DNA from: Mortierella sp. BCC40632
Taxonomy: Eukaryota; Mortierellomycota; Mortierellomycetes; Mortierellales; Mortierellaceae
Assembly: GCA_011634665.1 (NCBI GenBank)
Contig: WAEK01000008.1
Location: 1,791,501-1,855,500, forward strand
DNA: 64,000 bases
Reading direction: 5' to 3'
Shown: in pieces, positions 49,235 to 64,000 of the stretch
Numbering within the stretch: the first letter of the stretch is position 1
Layout of the letters: the number at the start of each line of letters is the position of its first letter
Position numbers and translations under genes: made by a program
Notes under the pieces: model-generated
What the model was told of the DNA's origin: nothing
Database searches by the model: none
Seen by the model: the letters and a program-made list of their open reading frames with translations, nothing else

Positions 49235-49632
49235 AGAAACTCACACAGACACAAGACGGATCACTAGCAATGCTCGAATCATGAACGGTGATTGCTATCC
49301 TCAAGTCCATCTATGTACATCGTATATTTTATTTCTTTTAGTAAAAAACAACAACAACCTCTTCTGTACCATAGGCAATAATGGAGTCGTGATTATACTT
49401 TTATATCTTGTATCTTGCCAATGGTTTTCCAACAAGCTGAAAAAGGACTGTCGAAAGACAAAAGCCACTTTTTTTTTTTTTTTTTTTAGTTGCCAAAAGG
49501 CATTTGAGAGAGTTGCCACTACACTTCTCGGACCTGATCAAAAGGAGCCCTTCATTCTAAACAGGAAGAAGGAACCAAAACAAGGAAGCAGAAAAGAAGA
49601 AGAAGAAAACATAACTCATCAGATCAATAGCC
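49235..49632. other. Spacer between PPR and TSR2 genes
   Basis: Only A/T-rich DNA with a T run near 49470-49488. No gene seen. Both neighbours are on +, so 3' UTR and promoter share about 400 bp. Confidence 0.4.
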
Positions 49633-49821
49633 ATGGCTCAACCACATCCAAACCAGGTTGCATTCCGCGAGGGTGTCGATTATCTCTTTCATTCATGGAC
49701 CGCTCTCAAGTTGGCTGTAGATGGTGAATGGGGCGGTCATGATTCGGCTGCCAAGAGAGATTGGTTCATCGACACTATTGTTGATTACTTTACCGAGCGT
49801 GAGTTCCTCTCTTTTCTACCT

Positions 49822-49861
<40 letters not shown>

Positions 49862-50475
49862 TTTTTTTTTTTTTTTATTCTTTCTGTCGTTTAATCTTCA
49901 CATATTTTCTCTAGCTTTCTTTTATGTCCTGCTTTGTTCTTCCTTCTCTTCCTCTCATATCCTTTGGTGTAGATAGACTCTGCTGACTTGAGGTGACATG
50001 TTCTTTGAAAGGAACTCTGCTGATTTGTTTTTATTTATTGATTTCTCTTTTCCTTTTTTTTCATCTGCTAAATGCTTCTACTGAAATAGATGGCAAAAAC
50101 GTTGATACATTCGATTTGGAAGACATTTTGACACAGATCATGAACGACGAATTCTCGATTCTACTTGAGGATGGGTCTGAACAACATATTGCCAAGATTC
50201 TGGAGCAACTCTTTCTCAATTGTACAAAGGGCCAGTACGAAATTGTTCAGACTCTCAAGGCTGACGCCCAAAAGACTAGCGGTGCGATCAAGTCGAGTCG
50301 TGCTGAAGCAGGAGAAGATGATGGAAGCAGTGACGAGGATGACAATGATGAGGAGGGCGGTGCAATGGATGTGGACATGGGCGAAGGATCGAGCAAACCC
50401 AAGAAGGAGAAGCCCGAACCTGAAATTGACGAGGACGGATTCGAGACTGTTGTCAATAACCGGAGGAGGCGCTAA
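49633..50475 (+). CDS. TSR2: Pre-rRNA-processing protein Tsr2
   Basis: Exons 49633-49798 and 50090-50475 join in phase 1 (YFTEH-GKNVDTFDLED), giving 183 residues. The core matches Tsr2: FREGVDYLFHSWTALKLAVD, then WFIDTIVDYF, then DLEDILTQIMNDEFSILLED. The C-terminus is an acidic linker (DDGSSDEDDNDEEGG) and the conserved end EIDEDGFETVV before a basic tail. Tsr2 escorts Rps26 and loads it on pre-40S ribosomes. Length is as usual for the family. The 291-bp intron contains (CT)n and a long T run. Confidence 0.94.
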
Positions 50476-52450
50476 ATACTTACTGGATACTTGCATTGAC
50501 TAGGAAATATAGAAAGCGAGGCATGTGAGGGAGGTTTAACTCAAGGAGCGGAGGAAAGGTGTTTATAATTTTTGTTAGAGGACCATTGGTCAGGGGTGGC
50601 GCCATGGACAGAGACATGACTATGACCCGCAGTCTTGGATGACAAATGTAACATGGACCTATCCAGGCAGGGAGGTTGTTATTATCATTGTCTATGTACT
50701 GTACTCTAGGGTTTACTAGGGAGAGAGGCCAGAATGGGGGAAAGATAGAAAGGGCGAAGAGGCGATGTCGCCTTTTTCTTTTGTCCACCCAACCAACGGT
50801 CCATTTCACGGAACTTGCTCTTTTTGCCCCCCGAGGAGTGCATTGAGAGGAGAGGGTTGAGAGCACTGAGAGGGAAAGAGGAAGGATGAGAAGACAGAGA
50901 GATGAGGTCGCGGATTGTACGCCCGTTGGTTCGAAGGCTTTTTTTTTTTTTTTCTTACTCAAGAAGAGCAGTGTTAGACCACAGGACCCGCATGACTACT
51001 GAATTTGCCGCAGGGTCGATCCCTTTTTGTTGCAAGGTACACTATGTACACTGTCTCGCGATGGATGCTCGCTCGACCAGACCAGGTGGGGGAGGGGGGA
51101 GAGTGCAAGGGAGAGATGAATATCGGTGGGTGAACGGAATGCAGGTGTGGACCACGAGCAGACAAGCAGGGCTTGGGTATGAGAAAAGTAGACAGATATG
51201 GACACGAGATATGAAAGAGCCGATGGGAAGAAGAGACTCCGAGAGAGAGAGAAGGAGAGAGAGAGCACGGCACGACATAGCGGCGGTCCTGTCTTTTTGG
51301 GTGTGGGCGTAAGGAAGTATGGTTGCTTTGGTGTGAGCTAGAGAGGACAGGTAAAGCATCATCTTCTCGCAACTGTCGACTCACTTTGCTCTCCCCGTGA
51401 CTCTGAGTGGAGACCCACTGAGCATGGAGAACCCGTAAGCGAAGTAAGCGAAGCGCGCAGCTTCCGTCTGTCTGTCTGTCTCTTTCTTTCTCTCTCTCTC
51501 CTCTTTCTCTTTCTCTCTTTCTCTCACTTTTACAAGCCCTGACTGCACATCCTCTTCTCCCGACATCCACAGCTTCCTCTCTCCTCGCTCCTTTGCCGCC
51601 ACCATCGCCAGTTGTGCTTGAGGTACACATCTCACCTCTCTATCTCCCCATCTCACCCTCACACACACACACACACACACTCTCTCTCTCTCTCTCTCCC
51701 CGTCCACTTGCACCCACTCGCCAACTCTCTCATTCACCCACACCCTTCTCGTGCGCGCGTTTGTGCACGCGTCTCCACCCGGGTGCGCACCTACTCCTTC
51801 CCAGCCCTGGTCCAGCCCGGCCCGGTCCTAAATCCTCCTCCTCATCCTACTCTCCGGTCCTTTTTCCCTCTCTACTGCGGCCACGATGCGGTCATGCATC
51901 ATGGTCTTGGCGGCATCGGCACCCTTGCTGTTTCATTAAATCCTTCATTATTTTCATTAAATTAAATTAAAATTCATTCATTCATTCATTCATTCATTCA
52001 TTCATTCATTCATTCATCCACCCATCCATCCATCTTCCTCCTCTTCTTTCTCTCTCTCTTCCTCTATAAATCTCGTTTGCCTTGCTGCCCTTCTCTTTCT
52101 GACCTGGTCGACTTTTGTGTCTCTGTCTACCCGACCTCGTTTTAAAATGATTAGGACAAAAAGAATCCTTTTCCGCCAAGAGCAAGAAGCCAAGCAGCAG
52201 AAGTCCTGACTGTCTGTCTGTCGTCCCAACCTCCCTCTCCCCCCCTCCCACCCTAGTTAGCCTCCTTCACCTTTTCCCTTCTCTTTCTCTCTCTCACGCT
52301 CTCTCTTTCTCTCTCTTTCACACACACACAAACGCACACACACTCGCTTTCCTGCTCTTTCGTTTCTCTCTCTCTCTCACACACACACACACTTTCTCTC
52401 TCTCTCTCACTCTCACCTGCTCTCCCACCTGCCCGGTTCGCATAGCAGCC
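50476..52450. other. Spacer and promoter region of the Rsp5 gene
   Basis: About 2 kb without a gene. The first half is purine-rich, the second pyrimidine-rich with CACA and CT microsatellites (51480-51720, 52275-52415). A tetranucleotide tandem lies at 51970-52032. Confidence 0.45.
51970..52032. repeat. (CATT)n / (CATC)n tandem
   Basis: About eleven cattcatt-type units followed by catc units, 420 bp upstream of the Rsp5 ATG. Confidence 0.95.
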
Positions 52451-57648
<5,198 letters not shown>

Positions 57649-59416
57649 GAGTAGACGTGCTACTGCAATTAGGGACATAGTATAAGCTACCGTTTCGATC
57701 GATAAAAAAAAAAAAAAAAGACCGTTTCGAACAAGATCGGTTGCTCTGTTTGATTCTTTGTGTGTCATGTTTGTTGGGGTGGAAGGGCACGCCCCGATCT
57801 GAAATTGGTAGCAAATACGCCAACTGCCTTTTTTTTTTTTTCTTTTTAGATGACTTTGACTACGTCTATGCGTCCCTTGACCTTTGTGCCCTCTCTTTAC
57901 TTCTCTCCTCGATACAACAATTTTAACCCCCCACCCCCACCCAAAAAAAATTAGGCAGAATTAAAAGCGAGTAACCACAGTTGCCACCACAACTGCCATT
58001 GGTTGACTGACGATACATATCCTCCGCCAATTCTATTATTGATAGTACATCGTTTTCCCTGGTCCATTTCATCGTTGTCCAAGGAAGGGTTCGCAACTGT
58101 TTCTTTTTGTTTTTTGGCGGTAGACAATGTCACCATCGATGCCGCCCTCTGATTTGGTTTCTTTTTTTGACTGCCCTGGAGAGGTTAGGAGGGAGAGAGG
58201 ATTCACAGAAAGAAAGAAAAAAAATAGCGCGTGTAAAGAAAGGGGGGGAGAGGAGAGAGGGCAGACTGGCATGTGTTTGTTAATAACTCCTTCAAATGAA
58301 GGAGGATGTTTTGAGAATTTTACTCCACATGGGAGGAGAGTAGAGCACAAGGAACCAATTACGACCGTTGTCCATGGGCGGAGGATTCTTTGTGGAACAC
58401 AGATCAAAACTCTCCCAAGCCTTCTCTCTGTTTTTGTCGGCCAGGTCCACCATTATTTTTTTTTTTTTTTTTTTTTTGAATTTGTAAACAAACGATTTGG
58501 CGCTAAAGTGCAAAAAAGTGCGATGCGATACAACAAAAAGTTTGGCCCTTGCTCCAATTAGATTATCTTAAGGTTTTTTTTTGTTCGTCCACCCTGGTGT
58601 CGACTGAGAGATCATGAAGCAGAAGCACCCTTTCAACAAAAGGCGGCTTTTTTTATATTACCTATCCTCTCACTTTTGTCCATTTCATACGTAATGATCA
58701 TGTTACCTATTTCCATGTCTTTTTCGCTTTCTCGAAAAGAAAGAAAGAAAGAAATGGCTAGCAAGGCAAGTCCAATATCAATGACTCTAGGGTCCCATAC
58801 ATCTAGATGATCATCAGGTGTCGAGTCTGTTCTTAAAAGAAGGCCATGACCTGTTCTTTTCATGCCCTTGAAAGTGCCAAGGCAGGACATGGTATCGCGC
58901 TGGACTAAGCCCAGGTCATTCTACCATTGCTCAATGCCATAGCCCATGTTGTAGATTCACCTAAAGTCATGCCACCTTCCTATTCTCCCATCCCCCTCTC
59001 CTGGCTCGGAAATGGCAATACCATCACTGGACTTCCGGAATCGACGGGAAAGAGTGTAAAGTTCGAGGCGGCAAAATTTAAAAATTCTCAAGGACTGGGG
59101 TGTCGGAAGAGAGAGATAGAGAAAGAGTGCTGAGCTATGAAAAAATCAGGCAGACATGCCCCAGGGCTATTCTGGCGGATTAAAAGAGCTTGGCATGTGG
59201 AAACCCAAAGGCTTGCCACTACTAAGCTACTCCTGCCTCATCACTCTACCCCCAATGGTTCAAGTTTCGGAGTATAGAGGGCGACCTCTCTTTTATTATT
59301 ATTATTATTCTCGACTATAGACGCCCCGACTCAAGATATTGTCATCGAATATTCTTAGCACTACCTCTCTTCCTCTTCTTCTTCCTCTTCTTCTTCCTCT
59401 TCTTCCGCAGACTGGA
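57649..59416. other. Gene-poor stretch after Rsp5
   Basis: It holds A/T homopolymers (57703-57719, 57831-57841, 58457-58476) and a (TTCC/TTC) tandem near 59368-59406. I see no supported gene. A tRNA-like string near 59190-59240 (- strand) was considered and rejected. Confidence 0.4.
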
Positions 59417-59424
59417 TATAAAAC
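59417..59424 (+). promoter_or_regulatory. TATA box
   Basis: Tataaaac, 127 bp before the ATG of the repeat-containing ORF at 59551, with CT-rich leader between. Confidence 0.4.
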
Positions 59425-59550
59425 CTCACGATCCCCTCCTGTTATTTTTCACAGCTCAACACTCTTTCTCTCTCTCTCTTCCGACACCCCAGTCCTTGAG
59501 AATTTTTACATTTTGCCGCCTCGAGCTTTACACTCTCTCCCGTCAAATCC

Positions 59551-59880
59551 ATGAACAAATCTTCTGTTAACTATAGTCGGCCTGGTCGCCCAGCTCCTTT
59601 GCACGAACGAGATACTTCTTTCATACTTGCTGAACAAGATGTGCCCGCCGAACAAGAGGCACCCGCCGAGCAAGAAGCACCCGCCGAACAAGAAGTACCC
59701 CCTGAACAAGACGCGCCAGCAGAACAGGGCGCCCCCGGTCAGTAAGACATTGAGAAACAAGTTTTCGATATTCAAGTCTTCAAGACTTATCTGGACCCAC
59801 CAGCTGACGACGCTCCAAGATCCTGGGCTCCTGGTCAAAATGAATTACCGGGCTTGTGGAATCAAGATACTTCGAGCACG
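59551..59880 (+). pseudogene. Repeat-containing small ORF interrupted by a stop
   Basis: An ATG at 59551 opens a 64-codon ORF starting MNKSSVNYSRPGRPAPLHER and then carrying 6-residue repeats of the PAEQEA type (59639-59730). A TAA at 59743-59745 ends it, but the same frame stays open and protein-like for about 45 more codons (QVFDIQVFKTYLDPPADDAP) to a TAA near 59882. Either the repeat protein was cut by a nonsense mutation or the part after is a separate relic. No domain or signal peptide. It has a TATA box like the other small ORFs. Unknown function. Confidence 0.35.
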
Positions 59881-62392
59881 GCGTAAAGCTTTTCATTCGA
59901 ATCGGACGACAATCGAAAGAGGACCTTCTCCTGCCTCCTCAACCCGGGATCTCCTCTCCCAAAACTGCCTCTCTACATTGTCAGTTTCGCCCAGTGTCTC
60001 CGCACTTATCCTCTCCATCTCTTGGAGAGCATTCAACAGTTCTGTCGCGATGCCTCACTTTAGGGCACTCCTCTTTTTTTGCTGGCTTGGCCAGTTCACG
60101 CATGTGTGAAAAGCAAACTGGGGGTTTTCCTGGTTGGACCCCTCACCAAGATGTACCACGAGCCACGGGTAACACCAACATTTCTCGAGGAAAGGAGGGC
60201 AAAAGTCAAGATGAACGAAACGAAGGAGCGGTAGCTGAGGAGGACAAAGGGAATGATTACAGGAATATACTTTTTGCTGATGAGGAGAGGGGGAGAAGGA
60301 GTGGTTGGTTTTTTGGTCCTACTCTGCCTCTTATATCAGAGAATCTGTTGCGATACCTTTTTTTCTTCTTCTTCTTCTTTTTGGCGGATTTTGGCGGATT
60401 GGCGGATTGGCGGATTTCAGCAGATCGGGCCAAGGAAGTCATGGACAAACTCTTTTCTCTCTGCAAGAAAGATAAAAAGAATAAAAATAAAAATAAACAA
60501 ACACAGATACGCACGCACATTGGTTTTGGATGTAGTTTATGCGCGGGAGATAGTGGATTTGTAAGTTTACGTACTCTGTACGAGAAGGGTATCTAGATAC
60601 CTAGCGTTGAAGACTGAAAATGTGCGCCTCCTCCAACACAAGTCGGCAACGAACAAAGGTGATTAGCCCCTTGACCATTGATTCTCTCCCTCCCCTTTCC
60701 CCAACAAATGAACACACGACGCACTGATGCTCGACTCTTTGGGGGTGGGGTGGGGGGGGGGGGGGAGAGGGGAGGAAAGGGGAGGAAAGGAGAGGAAGGA
60801 AGGGGGAAGAACTGGATGGGGACCCGAGTCAATCCACTCAAGGGTTCACTCATAAGGACCCTGCTCTCCCTCACACTTCGCCTTCCCTCCGATTACTGAT
60901 TTCTTCCTTGAGAGCCGCTGGTTGGCCGGGACTTTACAACAGATTAGGGGTGCAACGAAAAGTGGCTGTGGCAGCGGTGATTGAAAATACCATACTCGTT
61001 TAGGGTAGAATGTCTCCTCCTAATGGTTTTTTTTTTTTTCTTTGCTTTTTAGGTTACCTCAAATGGGTGGGTTAGATTTAGCCACTTGTGTCCCTTGGTG
61101 GAATTTGGGCTTGTTTAGCTTTGCCATTCCCGGGCTGCAAGATACCGTACTGTTGCATGATCCAGATTCTTGTTGCGCAGTCCTCTGCAGGCCATTCTTC
61201 ACTTCTTTTTTTTTTTTCTTTTTCCTCAAAAAGCGCCCGGACTAATCGTTGACCGGCCCGGTGAAGGCGAACTAGCGCTCCAGAGCATGGAATATAAAAT
61301 GAGACTGAGAGTGCCACCAGCTTTTGACCGCTCTCGATGAGAAAGGACTCATTACGCTTAGGACAAGCGCAGGCTGGAGACTGCCTTTCTCTTTGTGAAA
61401 AGAGGACATCGAATATGGCATCATCGCAATCTACTAAACTTTTCTGCTAATGTTCTGACGTGCTACAATCATCTTTTTTTTATTTTTCTACTTTTGAACA
61501 CGAGGCTAGAAAAATGACATCGCATGAGGGCACAAAAAGAGTTGATGGCCATGGTACATTCCCAATAATTCTCTCAACTTAGGCCATTAGCTTTGTCGCT
61601 CTTCATTTTGGTTACTGTGGCTCTAGTGACCCGCGGACTCTTTTTTTTTTTTTTTTTTTTGGTGTTGCCGAAGGGTTGTTAATTACAGTTGACGCACCAT
61701 ACCGTCAATGGCTCGAGTCCAGGATGACCGGATGATCTACTTGTGACATGTGAACCAGATTCCTTGGCCTCCTTAGGAATTTCCACAGAAAAAAAAAATG
61801 ACCGGCTTGTCACAGATGGGTTAATCCAGCGCATTGACTTACTCAGCCTCTTCTCCTTCCCTCCTCCCTCCTCGTTCTCCTTCCTCCTTCCTTTCCTTCC
61901 CCCCTCCCCTTCTCTTTCCTCTCTTCATCCTTCCTCGCCTCCTCTTGACCACCTGAGGAAAGCCATCTGCCACGGAACAAATACCTCAAGACAGTTCATG
62001 GGTACCCTGACGACATTTAGTCCTCGATAGAGTCGTGTCCCCAAAAGCTCACAGGATGATGATGCGGTTGGCTTGGAAGAGTTGATGGTAGAACATGGTG
62101 TTTTTTTTTTAGAGTGCCCCAACCTTTGGCGACTGAGAGTAGTCATCCCTCGCCTTTCACTTACGCCTTTGTCAGATTTCTGTGGATTTCACTCTTTTTC
62201 ACCCCACCTCGTAGAAGAGAAATGTCACCAGATCTATCAAGAAGAGAGCTATGAGTCGACGCCGTAGCAAAGTAATTCTCTCTTCACCCTTCATACCACT
62301 GATTGTCACCCCATGGCCATTTTGTTCTTGGCACATCTTTGTAAGAAGAAAGAAAGAAAGAAAGGGTGCCGCGCCCCAAGGAACCGATTCTG
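59881..62392. other. Gene-poor stretch
   Basis: Open frames here are low-complexity or broken. It has a short tandem ggcggatt near 60382-60415, a G-rich run at 60741-60766, T runs near 61028, 61208 and 61643-61660, and pyrimidine-rich DNA at 61850-61950. A T-arm-like ggctcgagtcc lies near 61710. No gene is supported. Confidence 0.4.
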
Positions 62393-62399
62393 TATAAAT
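62393..62399 (+). promoter_or_regulatory. TATA box
   Basis: Tataaat, about 100 bp upstream of the small ORF at 62495. Confidence 0.4.
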
Positions 62400-62494
62400 G
62401 GACTCAGGTTCCAAACATTGCCCGTCAAAATCATCTCTCACTCTCCACACTCTAAGCACCTATCGTCGCTTCTCTATTATATTTACTCATTTCC

Positions 62495-62647
62495 ATGTCA
62501 TTCGCAGCCAGGAACCATCGGTATATTCGCCTCAGAATCCCTCTTGTGGAGGCTCCTTTGCCTATCCAAAATGCTCCAGCCAATCTTACTACTCAGCAAG
62601 TTAACAACGCTGCCCATCAAGACGGTCCTCCAAACAAGACCAGTTAG
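62495..62647 (+). CDS. Small TATA-driven ORF, 50 residues
   Basis: Starts MSFAARNHRYIRLRIPL and ends at TAG 62645-62647. The basic start (A-x-NHRYIRLRI) resembles that of the 92-residue ORF at 3939 on - (A-x-NHKFYRMRV). No domain, membrane span or signal peptide. A TATA box precedes it at about 100 bp. The frame closes without a good splice donor. Unknown function; it may be the shortened member of a small gene family. Confidence 0.35.
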   Translation: MSFAARNHRYIRLRIPLVEAPLPIQNAPANLTTQQVNNAAHQDGPPNKTS

Positions 62648-63219
62648 CAAGAAGGCCTCTGACACCAGAGTCATGTATTTCGTTTTTGTCTTGGCTTCCA
62701 TCTGCATGATCTTCTCTCAGTTCCAAGAGCAAAAAGGAAAAGAAAATTCAGGAGATACACACTTGTGTGTGTGGGGGGAGGGATTTTTGGTGGCGTCAGA
62801 AGCCAGCTCCAGACCCTTTCTGCAAGCGGAGGAGGATTCAGGAAACGATGGCAGTTAACTACAGGAAAGAGCCATGGTTTTCCTTCCACCCACCTCTCTT
62901 CAAGTCAACTTCAGCTCCATCCTCAAAAGCTGTCAGATGCAGTAGACCAGGCTTGGGCGTTTACTTGAGCGTCGAGAAGAAAAAGAGTGTCTTTTGTTCA
63001 GATCGCTAAATCTAAAAAAAAAAAAAAAAAAAAGTTCAATGTAAGAGTATGGTCTTGAGTAGACATGGGATAGCAGTTTGTTTTTTCGGTGATAAACATA
63101 TTGAACTGACCGTTATGTACCCCCTCCTCTCTCTTTTTATTTTTTTCTTTTTTCTTTCTTTCTCATCCTCATGTCAGAAACACGAGGTTTCCTGCCCTAA
63201 CGGATTGAAATGCTAAATG

Positions 63220-63253
<34 letters not shown>

Positions 63254-63254
63254 G
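63220..63254. repeat. (GTT)n / (CAA)n repeat
   Basis: About twelve GTT units on +; poly-Gln if read on -, where a natural-looking frame (PSDEKRTDLPPTTIPQK) leads into it. Confidence 0.9.
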
Positions 63255-63407
63255 CTTCTGCGGGATAGTTGTAGGAGGCAAGTCAGTCCGCTTCTCATCC
63301 GAAGGGCGCAGCTCTATTTTTTTTTGCATGGGGTGACCCATTTTTTTTCCCAGAGAATATTAGCTAGTTCTAATTGGGCTTTACTTCCCTGAAGAAGAAA
63401 AAAGGCG

Positions 63408-63449
63408 AGTGAGTGAGTGAGTGACTGAGTGAGTGAGTGAGTGAGTGAG
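63408..63449. repeat. (GTGA)n repeat
   Basis: Ten tetranucleotide units with one GACT interruption, on +. Confidence 0.95.
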
Positions 63450-63814
63450 AAGGGAGACGTATTCTTACCAAGAATAGATGGAGGGAAAAGGAAGCCAACT
63501 CTGTAACACAATCACCATCTAGTCGAGTTTTCGACTCACCCTCGAGTTACATGCTCCAATGGATGTCAGCACAGTCTCTGTTGTTGTTATTATTGTTATT
63601 TGTTTACATGTAACTCACTCTACCACCCAACACTCACATGTCCTCACATTTTTCGTGTGGTCAAGTGCACAGGAATGTGTACCAAAAGACTGTTGTCTGT
63701 CTGTATCCCTCACAAAAATGAGCAAGAGATCGATGAAGGGGGAAGGGGAGTGGGTGGGGTTTTTTGCAAGCAAGTGCCCATGGAGTATTCTTCTGTGCAG
63801 TAATCTTTTCTCAC

Positions 63815-63967
63815 TATCGCAGGGAAGTCTAGATGCATGACACGCTGGATCGAAATAGATTCTACTTGTTGAGATTGACTCGGTGAGGTCGAGATCGCAC
63901 ACGAGACCGAGGCTGAACTGACCAGAAAGGCAACTACAGCGATCATAGAGATCGTGGCACGTCTCAT
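63815..63967 (-). CDS. First exon of a putative secreted protein
   Basis: On the - strand an ATG at 63967 begins MRRATISMIAVVAFLVSSAS, a clear signal peptide with likely cleavage after residue 24. A short Ser/Gln-rich propeptide-like part (SQSQQVESISIQRVMHL) follows. A donor gtgaga follows residue 51 at phase 0. If not spliced, the frame ends after 85 residues at about 63710. The start resembles those of secreted aspartic proteases with a propeptide, but the catalytic part is not visible, so this is not a firm call. Confidence 0.4.
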
Positions 63968-64000
63968 TCCCGAGCGAGCTGAAGCAGGATAGCCTGGCCG

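Larger units (their letters stand above)
62648..63814. other. Spacer with repeats
   Basis: It may contain later exons of the - strand secreted-protein gene: an acceptor-like cttcttcag near 63393-63401 (-) is followed by a natural-looking GSKAQLELANILW. I could not build a full model. (GTT)n lies at 63220-63254 and (GTGA)n at 63408-63449. Confidence 0.35.

Noticed and set aside
59185..59260. tRNA-like sequence on the - strand with box A (tagcttagtagtgg) and a 4-bp D stem
   Set aside because: The anticodon stem would enclose 11 bases, box B is poor and the acceptor stem does not pair, so it is not a functional tRNA.

Overview
The window is nuclear DNA from a filamentous fungus, most likely an early-diverging one (Mucoromycota, Mortierella-like; this placement is inference from gene style, not a search result). 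Support: genes carry many short GT-AG introns; core proteins are typical fungal ones (Rsp5-type HECT ligase, Whi2, Tsr2, Mpo1, YAT-type amino acid permease, PPR protein); non-coding DNA is full of homopolymers and (CT)n/(GA)n tracts, with pyrimidine-rich strands running into the starts of many genes.

Layout. 1-8.6 kb is gene-poor and repeat-rich. It holds a rearranged pseudogene fragment of an F-box gene found intact 14 kb away, a 5'-truncated LINE with poly(A) tail and target-site duplication, a diverged repeat pair, a small TATA-driven ORF with 33-bp repeats, a MITE with 62-bp inverted repeats, and a decayed secreted-protein gene. 8.6-24.7 kb holds three long + strand genes: a PRRC2/BAT2-like low-complexity protein (6 exons), an F-box protein (2 exons) and a Whi2-like BTB protein (2 exons). 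25.7-28.8 kb holds two - strand genes: an NPC2/ML-domain lipid-transfer protein and an Mpo1-like dioxygenase. 28.8-35 kb is a second relic-rich stretch with decayed coding sequence, a small transposon relic and a few unrecognised ORFs. 36.2-43.8 kb holds an amino acid permease, a PARP-like protein divergent from a METTL21-type methyltransferase, and a FAD monooxygenase. 46.3-57.6 kb holds a mitochondrial PPR protein, Tsr2 and a 12-exon Rsp5/NEDD4 ligase. 57.6-64 kb is again gene-poor, with two small TATA-driven ORFs and the first exon of a secreted protein at the right edge.

The identified genes are mostly unlinked housekeeping functions: ubiquitin-dependent trafficking (Rsp5, with the permease as a plausible kind of substrate), growth/stress control (Whi2), lipid handling (NPC2-like, Mpo1), ribosome maturation (Tsr2), mitochondrial RNA handling (PPR) and protein modification (methyltransferase, PARP-like, F-box). 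I see no operon-like or cluster-like system. The least explained items are the small TATA-driven ORFs at both ends, the PARP-like protein with a non-canonical second motif, and the swapped-order F-box pseudogene. All splice models were built by hand from GT/AG sites and reading phase; none was checked against RNA data or databases.
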